Positions 43,449-51,872 of a DNA stretch of 64,000 bases are shown here, piece by piece. The notes beneath the pieces were generated by a model. That model was given only the letters and a program-made list of their open reading frames with translations, was not told the origin of the DNA and made no database searches. Both the position numbers and the translations under genes were made by a program. Where the stretch lies: assembly GCF_039534165.1 (NCBI RefSeq), contig NZ_BAAAUX010000029.1:152233-216232 (forward strand). Direction: 5' to 3'. This DNA is from Saccharopolyspora_D taberi. GTDB taxonomy: Bacteria; Actinomycetota; Actinomycetes; Mycobacteriales; Pseudonocardiaceae. The stretch's first letter is position 1. Each line of letters opens with the position of its first letter.

Positions 43449-44213
43449 TCAGCCTTCGGCGCCGGGCCGGGCGTGGGTGGGGTCGAGGACGCGGGCCAGG
43501 AAGGTGCGGGTCCGCTCCTGCTTCGGGTCGCCGATGACCTCCGCGGGCGTCCCCTGCTCGACGATCCCGCCGCCGTCCATGAACAGCACCCGGTCGGCGA
43601 CCTCCCGGGCGAACTGCATCTCGTGGGTCACCACCAGCATCGTCATGCCCTCGTCGGCGAGCCCGCGCATCACGCCGAGCACGTCGCCGACCAGTTCCGG
43701 GTCCAGCGCCGAGGTCGGCTCGTCGAACAGCATCACGTGCGGGTTCATCGCCAGCGCCCGCGCGATGGCCACCCGCTGCTGCTGGCCGCCGGACAGCTGC
43801 GAGGGCATCGCGTCGATCTTGTCCGCGAGCCCGACCCGCTCCAGGTTGGACCTGGCGACCTCCAGCGCCTCCGGTCCGCGCCGCTTGAGGACCTTGCGCT
43901 GCGCGACCGTCAGGTTCTGCCCGACGGTCAGGTGCGAGAACAGGTTGAACTGCTGGAAAACCATGCCGATGTGCCTGCGCGCGGAGTCCAGGTCGGCGTC
44001 CGGATCGGTCAGCTCGACCCCGTCCACCTCGACCCGGCCCGCGGACGGTTCCTCCAGCAGGTTCACGCAGCGCAGCAGCGTCGACTTGCCCGAGCCGGAC
44101 GGCCCGATCACGCACACCACCTCGCCGCGCCGGACCTCCAGGTCCACCGACCGCAGGACCTCCAGCGAGCCGAACGACTTCGACAGCCCGGCGATCTTGA
44201 TCATCGTGCTCAC
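43449..44213 (-). CDS. Amino-acid ABC transporter ATP-binding protein (GluA/GlnQ-like)
   Basis: A 254-residue ATPase for polar amino acid uptake. Walker A GPSGSGKSTL, Q-loop FQQFNLFSHLTV (the Q-Q-F-N-L-F-P/S-H pattern is specific for polar amino acid transporters), signature LSGGQQQRVAIARAL, Walker B VMLFDEPTSALDPELVG, H-loop VVTHEMQFAREVAD. I use GTG 44213, with GGAG seven bases upstream; ATG 44204 is the other choice. Its gene begins 11 bp after the permease stop. With permease and binding protein it forms a complete importer, probably for glutamate or glutamine. Confidence 0.95.
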   Translation of the reverse strand: MSTMIKIAGLSKSFGSLEVLRSVDLEVRRGEVVCVIGPSGSGKSTLLRCVNLLEEPSAGRVEVDGVELTDPDADLDSARRHIGMVFQQFNLFSHLTVGQNLTVAQRKVLKRRGPEALEVARSNLERVGLADKIDAMPSQLSGGQQQRVAIARALAMNPHVMLFDEPTSALDPELVGDVLGVMRGLADEGMTMLVVTHEMQFAREVADRVLFMDGGGIVEQGTPAEVIGDPKQERTRTFLARVLDPTHARPGAEG

Positions 44214-44224
44214 GTCCGGACTCC

Positions 44225-45055
44225 TCACTGGGTGCTCTGCGACAGGCCGCGGCCGTACCTGCGCTCCAGCAGGTTCGACACCCGCGACAGCGGGATGGTG
44301 ATGATCAGGTAGCACAGGCCCGCGACCAGCAGCGGGGTCAGCGACGCGAACTCGTTGAGCGCGTTGCGGCCGAACTTGGCCAGCTCGTACTCACCGCTGG
44401 CCAGGCCGAGCAGGTAGACCAGCGAGGAGTCCTTGGTCAGCAGGATCAGCTCGTTGGTCAGCGGCGGCAGGATGATCCGGAACGCCTGCGGCATCACCAC
44501 CGTGATCATGGTCCGGGTCGGCGACATGCCCAGCGACCGGGCCGCCTCGATCTGCCCCTTCGGCACCGCCTGCACGCCCGCGCGGATCGTCTCGGCCATG
44601 TAGGCCGCGCCGACCAGGCCCAGCGCCAGCATCACCGTCGAGTAGATGTCGAACCGCAGCTGGAAGGCGATCGGCACGCCGTAGCCCAGCGCGATGAACA
44701 CCAGCAGCGCGGGCAGCCCGCGGAACAGCTCGATGTAGGCGGTGGCGATCCACCGGTACGGCCCCACCGGCGAGAGCCGCATCAGCGCGAGCACGATGCC
44801 CAGCGCGAGGCCGAAGGCGAAGCCCAGCAGCGTGTAGACCACGGTGTTCACCAGCGCGGTGGTGATCACCCCGGGGAACTGGGCGACGGCGACGTCGAAG
44901 TTGAAGAACGCGCGCGCGATCGAACCCCAGTCGGCGAGCACGGCGGCGACCGCGATCGCCACGACCAGCACGGCGTACTGGATGCCGCGGTTGAGCCGGG
45001 CCCGCTGCCGCCTGCCCAGGCCGGTCCTGGCCGGGCGCTCGGTTTGGGTTGTCAT
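44225..45055 (-). CDS. Amino-acid ABC transporter permease (HisM/GluD-like)
   Basis: A 276-residue His/Glu/Gln/Arg/opine-type permease with five or six membrane spans. The EAA loop is EAARSLGMSPTRTMITVVMPQAF, nearly the family consensus. The conserved patch ELFRGLPALLVFIALGYG is present. Start ATG at 45055 with AGGAGA upstream. Located between the binding-protein and ATPase genes. Only one permease is encoded, so it probably forms a homodimer. Confidence 0.95.
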   Translation of the reverse strand: MTTQTERPARTGLGRRQRARLNRGIQYAVLVVAIAVAAVLADWGSIARAFFNFDVAVAQFPGVITTALVNTVVYTLLGFAFGLALGIVLALMRLSPVGPYRWIATAYIELFRGLPALLVFIALGYGVPIAFQLRFDIYSTVMLALGLVGAAYMAETIRAGVQAVPKGQIEAARSLGMSPTRTMITVVMPQAFRIILPPLTNELILLTKDSSLVYLLGLASGEYELAKFGRNALNEFASLTPLLVAGLCYLIITIPLSRVSNLLERRYGRGLSQSTQ

Positions 45056-45076
45056 CGAATCTCCTGGTCAGCGATC

Positions 45077-45103
45077 GGGGCCGGCGGTCCCGCCGCCGGC
45101 CCC
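45077..45103 (-). terminator. Attenuating hairpin between binding-protein and permease genes
   Basis: An 11-bp perfect GC stem (45077-45087 with 45093-45103), five-base loop, lies in the 138-bp gap between the binding-protein stop and the permease start. There is no T run. Such hairpins often keep binding-protein mRNA more abundant than permease mRNA. Confidence 0.55.
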
Positions 45104-45193
45104 TGGCTGGCTGGGCCATCAGTCACTGGGCCATCGGTCACCGGGCCACCGCGTCACCGCGTCCCGAGGCAGATCGGCCAGTGGCAGGCCGGG

Positions 45194-46009
45194 TCACTGC
45201 GGCAACTTGCCGAACCACTTCTGGTAGATCGCGTCGTACTCGCCGTTCTCCTTCATCTTCTTCAGCGACTGGTTGACCGCGTCGCGAAGCGCGGTGTTGC
45301 CGGTCGCCACGCCGATGCCGTACTGGTCACCGGTGACGAACTCGGTGGTGATCTCCACCTCCGGGTTGTTCTTGATGAAGTCGCCGAGCACGCTGTTGTC
45401 GTTGATCGCGGCGTCGACCTGGCCGGTCTGCACGGCGGTCACCGACAGCGGCAGGTCCTCGAACTGGACGACCTCGTAGCCGTTGGCGTCCTTGTTCTCG
45501 TTCGCGTAGGTCTCGCCGGTCGTGGACAGCTGCACGCCGAGCTTCTTGCCGCGCAGCGCCTCCAGGCTGTTGAGGCCGGAGCCCTTCTTGGTCAGCAGGG
45601 CCTGGGTGGCCTCGAAGTACGGGTCCGAGAAGTCGAAGTTCTGCTCCCGCGCCGGGGTGATGCTCATGGCCGCGGCGGCGACGTCGCAGGCGCGGGTGTT
45701 GAGCTGCTCGCCGGACTGGATGCCCTCGAACGGCGTGTCCTTGATCTCCTGCTTGACGCCCAGGTCGCGGGCGATCAGGTCGACCAGCTCCACGTCGAAG
45801 CCGACGATCTTGCCCTGGTCGTGGAACTGGAACGGCTTGTAGTCCATGTGCGTGCAGGTGGTCAGGGTGCCGTCCTTGACCAGCGAGACGCCGCCCGCTG
45901 CGGTGCCGCCGCCGCTCGTGGTGGATTCCGCGCAGCCGGCCAGCGCGATCGCGGCCAGGGCCAGGGCGGGCAGCAGGGCAGCCGCTCGTTTCGTCGTCCG
46001 ACGCGCCAC
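45194..46009 (-). CDS. Glutamate-type solute-binding lipoprotein
   Basis: A 271-residue periplasmic-binding-type protein anchored by lipid. Signal MARRTTKRAAALLPALALAA ends at lipobox LAGC (Cys about residue 26). The SBP_bac_3 fold shows the amino-acid pocket FDVELVDLIARDLGV, AAAAMSITPAREQNFDFSDPY, the lysine/arginine-rich turn KKGSGLNSLEALRGKKLGVQ and the C-terminal DYKPFQFHDQG near the start. Start GTG at 46009 with GGAG seven bases upstream. First in the importer operon; substrate likely glutamate or glutamine by family. Confidence 0.95.
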   Translation of the reverse strand: MARRTTKRAAALLPALALAAIALAGCAESTTSGGGTAAGGVSLVKDGTLTTCTHMDYKPFQFHDQGKIVGFDVELVDLIARDLGVKQEIKDTPFEGIQSGEQLNTRACDVAAAAMSITPAREQNFDFSDPYFEATQALLTKKGSGLNSLEALRGKKLGVQLSTTGETYANENKDANGYEVVQFEDLPLSVTAVQTGQVDAAINDNSVLGDFIKNNPEVEITTEFVTGDQYGIGVATGNTALRDAVNQSLKKMKENGEYDAIYQKWFGKLPQ

Positions 46010-46448
46010 GGTGTCACTCCTAGTAGGTGAGGAACACGAGTTCAGGCATCGTGCCACTCGATTGGGCGCAATCCCAGACATTCGTGTTGCGGATCGGTCA
46101 ACTTTCGGCGGAGACCGGGGAGCCCGGGCCGCAAACCTGCGGGCAGCCTGCTCGCAGGCAAAACATCTTGCGCGGACCACCCGCCTTCGTGGTGGTTGTT
46201 GCTTCGCTGTCGATGGTGACCCTCAGTTTCATGTGACGCACCCCACTGGTCAACAGGAAGCTTCCTTTCCTGCAAATGATCACTCTCCGTGTATGGCACG
46301 CGCGTTCGTGTGATCTTGCGGCGCCGAACGGCATCGAGCCGAGCTAGGCCAGATGGCGGTGGAGCCGGACATACCCCGTGACAAGACTCACGGTGGACCG
46401 CTCGCGGATCGGGCGGTACCGCAAGCGACAACCACGGAGGAGGTAAGG
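46010..46448. promoter_or_regulatory. Divergent region between amino-acid importer and secreted nuclease
   Basis: This 439-bp gap has no strong gene. It is AT-richer than neighbours between 46140 and 46290. Visible are the small inverted repeat GATTG-GGCG-CAATC near 46060 and ACCACC/GGTGGT near 46180. Promoters for both flanking genes are expected here. A weak 44-codon frame at 46098-46232 is listed separately. Confidence 0.4.
46098..46232 (-). CDS. Candidate small Cys-containing peptide (44 aa)
   Basis: ATG at 46232 opens 44 codons to TGA at 46098-46100. The product MKLRVTIDSEATTTTKAGGP continues with a C-terminal half carrying three Cys (MFCLRAGC, PQVC) and ending SPVSAES. Third-position GC is lower than in the surrounding genes. 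It precedes the amino-acid importer by 89 bp in the same direction. I cannot exclude a chance frame, and no modification enzyme is nearby. Confidence 0.25.
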   Translation of the reverse strand: MKLRVTIDSEATTTTKAGGPRKMFCLRAGCPQVCGPGSPVSAES

Positions 46449-47240
46449 ATGATGCGTGCCGTCACAGCAGGACGGCGGCGGTCAGCGGCGCTCTGGACGG
46501 CAGCCGCGCTGGCCGCGTTCGTGACCGCGTTCGCGCCGCAGGCCAGTGCCCAGCAGGCGCCGAAGGCGGCTTCGTTCGACGTGCTCCAGCTCAACCTCTG
46601 CAACGGCGGGTTCGCGAACTGCTACTCGGCGGGCCGGTCGGTCGACTCCGCGATCGAGGCGATCCAGCAGCGCCGCCCGGACGTGGTCACGCTCAACGAG
46701 ATCTGCGCCCCCGACATCACCCGGATCACCCACGAGACCGGGTACCAGGGGGAGTTCACGCCGATCGGCAGCAAGGTGACCGGGGCGCCCCAGCCCTGCT
46801 CGGAAGGCCGGGGCGACTACGGGGTCGCCGTCCTCGCGCACCCCGACCACGGTGCGATCGGCGAGGGCAAGATCGAGCGCCAGTTCACGGCGCAGGACGG
46901 CGGGAAGGAGGCGCGGGTGATGCTGTGCGCCCCGTTCTCGAACTTCGCCGCGTGCACCGGATACCTGTCGACGAACGGCAAGGTCGCTTCCGAGCAGTGC
47001 GGCGAGCTGGCGCAGGCGGCCACCGGCTTCGGTGCGTCGACCGTCGTCGGCGGCGACCTCAACCTGGCCGAGGGCGGCAACCCCGACGTCCGCGCGTGCG
47101 TGCCCGACGGCTGGTACAGCAAGGGCGACGGCACCATGCAGCACGTGCTCGCGACCAACGCGTTCACCTTCGAGCGGTCCGAGAACCTGCCCGTCGAGGG
47201 CACCGACCACCCCGGCTTCCTGGTCGAGACGGTCCGCTGA
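46449..47240 (+). CDS. Secreted endonuclease/exonuclease/phosphatase-family protein
   Basis: A 263-residue secreted metal-dependent phosphodiesterase. The signal peptide MMRAVTAGRRRSAALWTAAALAA is cleaved at an Ala-x-Ala site near residue 35. The EEP fold shows the first strand with Asn (LQLNLCNGG), the metal Glu (VVTLNEIC), the catalytic GGDLNLA and the final TDHPGFL (Asp-His). Eight or more Cys, spaced through the chain, suit disulfides outside the cell. Substrate could be DNA, RNA, sphingomyelin-like or inositol phosphate. Start ATG at 46449 with GGAGGAGG upstream. A terminator hairpin follows eight bases after the stop. Confidence 0.88.
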   Translation: MMRAVTAGRRRSAALWTAAALAAFVTAFAPQASAQQAPKAASFDVLQLNLCNGGFANCYSAGRSVDSAIEAIQQRRPDVVTLNEICAPDITRITHETGYQGEFTPIGSKVTGAPQPCSEGRGDYGVAVLAHPDHGAIGEGKIERQFTAQDGGKEARVMLCAPFSNFAACTGYLSTNGKVASEQCGELAQAATGFGASTVVGGDLNLAEGGNPDVRACVPDGWYSKGDGTMQHVLATNAFTFERSENLPVEGTDHPGFLVETVR

Positions 47241-47247
47241 GCACCCC

Positions 47248-47274
47248 GGCGCCCCTGCTCCGAGCAGGGGCGCC
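47248..47274 (+). terminator. Hairpin terminator after the secreted nuclease
   Basis: A 12-bp perfect stem (47248-47259 with 47263-47274) with a three-base loop CCG begins seven bases after the stop. It has no T run but its position and stability are those of a terminator. Confidence 0.7.
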
Positions 47275-47352
47275 ATCCCTAGGTGGTCCCGGAGCCGCGA
47301 ACCCGGGTCCTGCCAGGAGGCATGGAGCGCCGCGCGGGCCGACCATGGGGGC

Positions 47353-47529
47353 ATGCAACTCACACGACCTCAGCAGGGCAAGTGGATCGCCGGTGTGTGC
47401 GCGGGCCTGGCCGACCGCTTCGGCATCTCCCGCGGACTCGTGCGCTTCCTGTTCGTCCTGTCCTGCGCGCTGCCCGGCCCGCAGATCCTGATCTACGTGC
47501 TGCTCTGGATCCTGATCCCGAAGAGCTAA
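47353..47529 (+). CDS. PspC-domain membrane protein
   Basis: A 58-residue protein that is a bare PspC domain: basic, then GKWIAGVCAGLADRFGIS and a hydrophobic helix LVRFLFVLSCALPG, a turn, and ILIYVLLWILIPKS. PspC is a membrane-stress protein related to the phage-shock and envelope-stress response; small versions are common in actinobacteria. Start ATG at 47353. Its TAA stop (47527-47529) overlaps the TAG (47526-47528) of the converging ABC-2 membrane gene. Confidence 0.9.
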   Translation: MQLTRPQQGKWIAGVCAGLADRFGISRGLVRFLFVLSCALPGPQILIYVLLWILIPKS

Positions 47530-48176
47530 CCGACCCTGCGGGCGAACGCGCGGGCGGTCAGCGCGGTGCTGGCGGTGAGCACCAGCGCCCCGGCCAGGCC
47601 CGACCAGCCCACCAGCAGCGGCCCCGGCGAGCCGGACGTCATGGCCGCCAGCAGCGGGAACACCAGCGGGATCCACTTCGCCAGCAGCACCGCGGCGGAC
47701 AGCACCGCGACCAGGACGACGGTGAAACCGACGCCGGGGACGAGCAGCTGCGAGCACGGCAGGGCGATGGCGATCCCGACTGCCCCGCACACGACGTGCG
47801 CGAGCAGGCCGACCGCCACCACCGGTCCCGGCAGCCGGAACCCGTGCGTCAGCTCCGCCCACAGGACCGACACCGCGCCGAGCGCGGTCGCGGTCAGCAG
47901 CACGGCGGTGACCACCCCGGCGACCAGCCGGTGCACCGAGCCGGCGTGCGAGCGGGTCACCATCCGCTGCACCGGGTCCTCGACCCCGACCAGCACCACC
48001 GTCAGCCAGGCCGCGACGACCAGCAGCGCACCGGCGGTCACCGCGAACGACGGCAGCGCGGGGGCCCGGCCGTCCTGGTGCATGACCGCGGTCAGGCCCA
48101 GGTACGGCAGCAGCGGCGCGAGGTAGCGCTGCGAGTGGGCGAGCATGGACAGCTGGTAGCGGACGAGCGCGGTCAT
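47526..48176 (-). CDS. ABC-associated membrane protein
   Basis: A 216-residue polytopic protein with about six hydrophobic segments (VTAGALLVVAAWLTVVLV, VVTAVLLTATALGAVSVLW and further spans). It begins MTALVRYQLSMLAHSQRYL, the start pattern of ABC-2 permeases. ATG at 48176 overlaps the ATPase stop (ATGA) and its own stop overlaps that of PspC, so it is the second half of an ABC exporter. The final ALTARAFARRVG is basic and cytoplasmic. Substrate unknown. Confidence 0.8.
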   Translation of the reverse strand: MTALVRYQLSMLAHSQRYLAPLLPYLGLTAVMHQDGRAPALPSFAVTAGALLVVAAWLTVVLVGVEDPVQRMVTRSHAGSVHRLVAGVVTAVLLTATALGAVSVLWAELTHGFRLPGPVVAVGLLAHVVCGAVGIAIALPCSQLLVPGVGFTVVLVAVLSAAVLLAKWIPLVFPLLAAMTSGSPGPLLVGWSGLAGALVLTASTALTARAFARRVG

Positions 48177-48991
48177 CGCGCCTGCTCCACGGCCAGCACC
48201 GACCAGCCCCCGCGGATGGCGGCCAGCAGCACCGGCTCGCGCTCGGAGACCCGCACGGTCAGCACGGTCTCCTGGTCGTCCGCGTGGGACTCGACGACAC
48301 CGTCGCGCGTGGACCAGTCCGTGGCGGGCCCGCCGGTCAGCACGATCCTGGTGGTCGGCTCGGCGCCGCCGAGGCTGAGCAGCCTGCCGCCGACCAGCTT
48401 GTGCGCGGTCGTGGACAGCGACCGCACGAGCGCGGGGCGGTGGTCGGTGAACACCACGGCGGTGCCTTCGGCGCGGATTTCGTCGATCACGTCCGTCAGG
48501 ATGCCGCGCGCGGCCACGTCCAGCCCCGACCAGGGTTCGTCGAGCACCAGCAGGTCGGGGCGCGACAGCAGCGCCTGCGCGATCCCGACCTTCTGCGCGT
48601 TGCCCTTCGACAGCTCGCGCAGCGGCGTCGACGGCCCGCCTGCCAGGTCGAACCGGACCAGCCAGTACTCGGCCCGCGCCCGAGCGTCGGCGGACCGCAT
48701 GCCCCGGACCCGGCCCATGTGGCACAGGTACGCGCGGGCGCTCATGCGCTGGCGCGCGGGGAACCGGTCCGGCACGTACGCGGTGGCCGGGTGCCCGGTG
48801 ATCGTCCCGCCCGAAGGCCGGGACAGCCCGGCCAGCACCCGCAGCAACGTCGACTTCCCGGCGCCGTTGGCGCCGAGGATCCCGGTCACCTGCCCGGAAT
48901 CGATGGTGAGGTCGATGCCGCGCAGCACCGCCTCACCCGAGCCGTGGCGCTTGGTGACCCCGTGCAGCCGAAGCAGCGAAGTGGACTCCAC
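48173..48991 (-). CDS. ABC transporter ATP-binding protein
   Basis: A 272-residue ATPase. Walker A GANGAGKSTLL, Q-loop replaced by a variant region, signature LSKGNAQKVGIAQAL (LSKGN instead of LSGGQ, as in antibiotic exporters), Walker B LLVLDEPWSGLDVAARG, H-loop FTDHRPAL. The C-terminal 80 residues form a small extra domain. Start ATG at 48991, with the partner membrane gene overlapping. Located between a dispersed intergenic repeat and the PspC protein. Probably an exporter of a peptide or lipid. Confidence 0.9.
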   Translation of the reverse strand: MESTSLLRLHGVTKRHGSGEAVLRGIDLTIDSGQVTGILGANGAGKSTLLRVLAGLSRPSGGTITGHPATAYVPDRFPARQRMSARAYLCHMGRVRGMRSADARARAEYWLVRFDLAGGPSTPLRELSKGNAQKVGIAQALLSRPDLLVLDEPWSGLDVAARGILTDVIDEIRAEGTAVVFTDHRPALVRSLSTTAHKLVGGRLLSLGGAEPTTRIVLTGGPATDWSTRDGVVESHADDQETVLTVRVSEREPVLLAAIRGGWSVLAVEQAR

Positions 48992-49038
48992 AGCGCCACA
49001 CTAGCCACGGTTTCCCAGCCATAGGCCCAAAACATTGC

Positions 49039-49100
49039 CAACCCGACCATCGTCCTCAAGCGGCGCAGCCGCTTAGCCCACCCCAGCAACCGGCACCGCC
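49039..49100. repeat. Dispersed intergenic repeat, copy B
   Basis: The same 62-bp sequence as at 25690-25751 with about seven differences, including AAGCGGC-GCA-GCCGCTT. Here the element continues directly into AAGCAAGGTGAG, whereas copy A is separated from the corresponding tail by the 85-bp palindrome. It lies between the ABC ATPase and the M20 peptidase. Confidence 0.85.
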
Positions 49101-49122
49101 AAGCAAGGTGAGCCGAGAACCC

Positions 49123-50538
49123 TCATTTCCGCGCGTGCGCGTCGAGGATCACCGCCACTGCGGTCGTGACCTTGGCTGCGTACTCCAACTGCAACGACTC
49201 GTCCGGGACGTGGGCGTTGCTGTCCGGGCCGAGCGCGCCGGTGACCACGAACTGCGCGTCCGGGTAGACGCTGTGCAGCAGGCCCATGAACGGGATCGAG
49301 CCGCCCAGGCCCATCGTCCGCCAGCCGTTGCCGAAGACGTCGTCGCTGACCGCGTCGAGCGCCGCTCCCAGCCAGGGCGCGGTGTCCGGCGCGTTCCAGC
49401 CCGGTCCCGCCTCGGCGTTCTCGATCGTCACCTTCGCCCCGTACGGGACGTCGGTGGTCAGCGCCTTCTCCACCGCGTGCTGCGCGGCCACGGCGTCGGC
49501 GGTCGGCGGGAGCCGGAAGCTCAGCGACAGCGTCGTGTGCGGGCGCAGCACGTTGCCCGCGTCGGCGGGCAGCGGGAGGCCGTCGGCGCCGATCACCGAC
49601 AGCGTGGGCCGCCAGGTGCTGTTGAGCGCCAGCTCCACCTCGTCGTCGGTGACCGGGCGGACGCCCTCGGAAAGCGCCGCCGCGGCGCGGACCATGCCCG
49701 GCACCGCCTCGACGGCCGCGCGGGTCTCGGCGGCCCGGTTCGCCGGGATCTCGGCGTTGAGCTCGGGAAGCAGGATCTCGCCGGTCGCGGAGTCCTCCAC
49801 CCGGTCGAGCAGCCGGCGCAGGATCCGGAACGTGCTGGGCACGATGCCGCTGACGATCCCGGAGTGCTGCCCGGCGTCCAGGACCTGGACCTTGATGTCG
49901 AGCCCGGCCATGCCGCGCAGCGAGGTGGTCAGCCACAGCCGCTCGTAGTCGCCGCCGCCCGAGTCCAGGCACACCACCAGCGACACCGCGCCGAGCTTGT
50001 CGGCCAGGTGCTCCAGGTACGCGGGCAGGTCCGGGCTGCCGGACTCCTCGCCGGTCTCCAGCAGCACCACGCAGCGCGAGTGCGCGCCGCCGTTCGCGCG
50101 GACCGCCTCGATCGCGGTGATGGCGGCGTACCCGGCGTACCCGTCGTCGGCGGAGCCGCGGCCGTAGAGCCTGCCGTCCCGGACCACCGGCGTCCACGGC
50201 CCCAGGCCCTCCGACCAGCCGCCGACCGGCGGCTGCTTGTCGAGGTGGCCGTAGAGCAGGACGGTCTCGTCCGCCGCGCCCCCGTCGGCCGGGACGTCCA
50301 CCAGCAGCAGCGGGGTCCGCCCCGGCAACCGGACGACTTCCAGCTCGGCGCCTTCGATGTCGCGGGCGGCGATCCAGTCCCGGACGTGCGCGACGGCCGC
50401 GTCGAGGTGACCGGAGTTCGCCCAGTCCTCGTCGAACGCGGGTGAGAGGGCCGGAACCCTGATCAGCTCGGAGAGGCTGGGCACGATCGACGAGCCCCAC
50501 ACCTCGTCCACGGTCTGCTTGACAGCTGCGTGATCCAC
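49123..50538 (-). CDS. M20-family metallopeptidase (dipeptidase-like)
   Basis: A 471-residue M20 peptidase (CNDP/DapE type) expected to use two zinc ions to cut dipeptides or N-acyl amino acids. The first metal His/Asp pair is VLLYGHLDKQPP, the bridging Asp is near GSADDGYAGYA, Glu in ETGEESGSPDLPAYL, then the lid domain and the C-terminal His in the GLGGSIPFM region. Start GTG at 50538, seven bases after TATCAT: a leaderless arrangement; the frame opens at GTG 50562. Downstream is the dispersed repeat. Substrate unknown. Confidence 0.9.
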   Translation of the reverse strand: MDHAAVKQTVDEVWGSSIVPSLSELIRVPALSPAFDEDWANSGHLDAAVAHVRDWIAARDIEGAELEVVRLPGRTPLLLVDVPADGGAADETVLLYGHLDKQPPVGGWSEGLGPWTPVVRDGRLYGRGSADDGYAGYAAITAIEAVRANGGAHSRCVVLLETGEESGSPDLPAYLEHLADKLGAVSLVVCLDSGGGDYERLWLTTSLRGMAGLDIKVQVLDAGQHSGIVSGIVPSTFRILRRLLDRVEDSATGEILLPELNAEIPANRAAETRAAVEAVPGMVRAAAALSEGVRPVTDDEVELALNSTWRPTLSVIGADGLPLPADAGNVLRPHTTLSLSFRLPPTADAVAAQHAVEKALTTDVPYGAKVTIENAEAGPGWNAPDTAPWLGAALDAVSDDVFGNGWRTMGLGGSIPFMGLLHSVYPDAQFVVTGALGPDSNAHVPDESLQLEYAAKVTTAVAVILDAHARK

Positions 50539-50592
50539 GACCGCGATGATATGCCCGCCCACCGCGCGGAAGCCCCCGTCGACCAGTACTGG

Positions 50593-51222
50593 TCAGAACG
50601 CCGTCGCGGTGACCGTGGTGGTGGCGGCGACGGAGGCGGCGGCCTGGTTGGACGCGATGATCGAGGCGGCCGCTCGGCCGAGCGGGTCGTGCTCGGCGAA
50701 GCGGCGCAACAGCCGGAGGTCGTCCTTGTACGGGATGAGCTCCCGCGCGAGCCCGGTGCCCCACAGGATTCCGCCGAACGCGATGGTGCGCCGGTCCGCT
50801 TCGCGGTGGCCGCGCAGCAGCTCCCACAACCGGTTCAGCGCAACGTTGCGCGCGGTCTGGAGCGGCACGTAGCGGTGGGTGGGGAACATGCCCATGACCT
50901 TCTTGCTGTCCACCGCGAACAGCCCCGCGCCTGCCAGGCGGTTCAGCATCCAGCCGTAGTGCTGGGCGCGTCCGTTCAGGCACCGGTGCAGGCGCATCGG
51001 CCTGCCGTGGGCGAGCAGCCAGCCGAGGACCTGGTCCAGGTCGGGGTGCCCGGTCGGGTTCGGGTCGGCGACGGTCGCGTGCCGGAAGTCGATCGCGAGC
51101 CTGCCCCGCATGGACAGCTCCGCGAGTTCCCCGGCGGCCACGGCGAGGGCAGATCCGGTGTGCCCGCGCCCGTCCTCGGTGCGGCCGGCCAGAGCCAGCT
51201 CGGAGACCAGATCGAGCTCCAC
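50593..51222 (-). CDS. GPP34-family protein, second copy
   Basis: A 209-residue GPP34 (GOLPH3/Vps74) fold protein, more divergent than its neighbour. Recognisable are LRGRLAIDFR-type strand positions (SMRGRLAIDFRHATVAD), then VLGWLLAHGRP, a Leu-rich helix, LAGAGLFAVDSKKVMGMFP and a C-terminal helix bundle ending ATTTVTATAF. Eukaryotic relatives bind PI4P and Golgi enzymes; in actinobacteria the role is unknown. Start GTG at 51222, two bases after the stop of the first copy, with GGAGGG upstream. The pair is a tandem duplication. Confidence 0.8.
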   Translation of the reverse strand: MELDLVSELALAGRTEDGRGHTGSALAVAAGELAELSMRGRLAIDFRHATVADPNPTGHPDLDQVLGWLLAHGRPMRLHRCLNGRAQHYGWMLNRLAGAGLFAVDSKKVMGMFPTHRYVPLQTARNVALNRLWELLRGHREADRRTIAFGGILWGTGLARELIPYKDDLRLLRRFAEHDPLGRAAASIIASNQAAASVAATTTVTATAF

Positions 51223-51224
51223 CG

Positions 51225-51872
51225 TCAGCCCCCTCCGGAGCTCGCGGCCCCGGCCGCCGCTGCCGCGCCGAGCACCGCCACGGTCGACGCGATCACCGCC
51301 TCCACCGCCTTGCCCAGGTTCTCGCCCTTGCTGATCTGCTTGAGCCGCTTGCGCTCGGCGCGGTCGAAGCCCAGCGGACCGGACAGCCCGGTGGCGTGGA
51401 CCAGCGCGGCGAGCAGCGCGAGCCGCTCGTCGGGTTCGCGCTCCTCGCGGGCGACCCGGTGCAGCTCGTCGAGCAGGGCCTGCCTGGTCGCGTGGTCCGG
51501 GTAGTGCTTGTCGCCGGGGATGAAGCCGAGGAAGGTCTTCTTCTCCTCGCGGAGCACACCGCGCTCGACCAGGGTCGCGACGTGGGTCTTGCGCGACTTG
51601 CGCCGCTGGATGAAGCGCGGCGCGTCGACCGGCTTCTCCTTCGGACCGGACCTGTCCTTCAGCCACGCGGTGACCTCGTCCACCCAGCCGGTCCCGGTGG
51701 CGGAGGAGTCGACCAGCCGGATCTTCTTGCCCACCAGCTCGACCCGGCCGCGCAGCACGAGCTCGCCCAGCTCGGCGGCGCCGGTGTGGTCGGCCATCGC
51801 GCGGTAGCTTCCGTTGTCCTTGTAGAGCAGGAGCACGAACTGCTCCGGCAGGGTCAGCGCCGTCTCGCTCAT
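51225..51872 (-). CDS. GPP34-family protein, first copy
   Basis: A 215-residue GPP34-family protein. The family strand pattern is clear: LTLPEQFVLLLYKDNGSYR, AAELGELVLRGRVELVGKKIRLVD, then VDEVTAWLKD, VERGVLREEKKTFLGF and a basic C-terminal bundle RAERKRLKQISKG. Its last residues AAAAAGAASSGGG are low-complexity. Start ATG at 51872. The second copy follows after two bases. Such proteins bind acidic lipids in eukaryotes; here a membrane-surface role can only be inferred. Confidence 0.85.
   Translation of the reverse strand: MSETALTLPEQFVLLLYKDNGSYRAMADHTGAAELGELVLRGRVELVGKKIRLVDSSATGTGWVDEVTAWLKDRSGPKEKPVDAPRFIQRRKSRKTHVATLVERGVLREEKKTFLGFIPGDKHYPDHATRQALLDELHRVAREEREPDERLALLAALVHATGLSGPLGFDRAERKRLKQISKGENLGKAVEAVIASTVAVLGAAAAAGAASSGGG

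Noticed and set aside
46042..46431. 130-codon minus-strand frame in the divergent gap
   Set aside because: Poor codon use, no ribosome site and no family pattern; only the shorter frame at 46098-46232 was kept, at low confidence.
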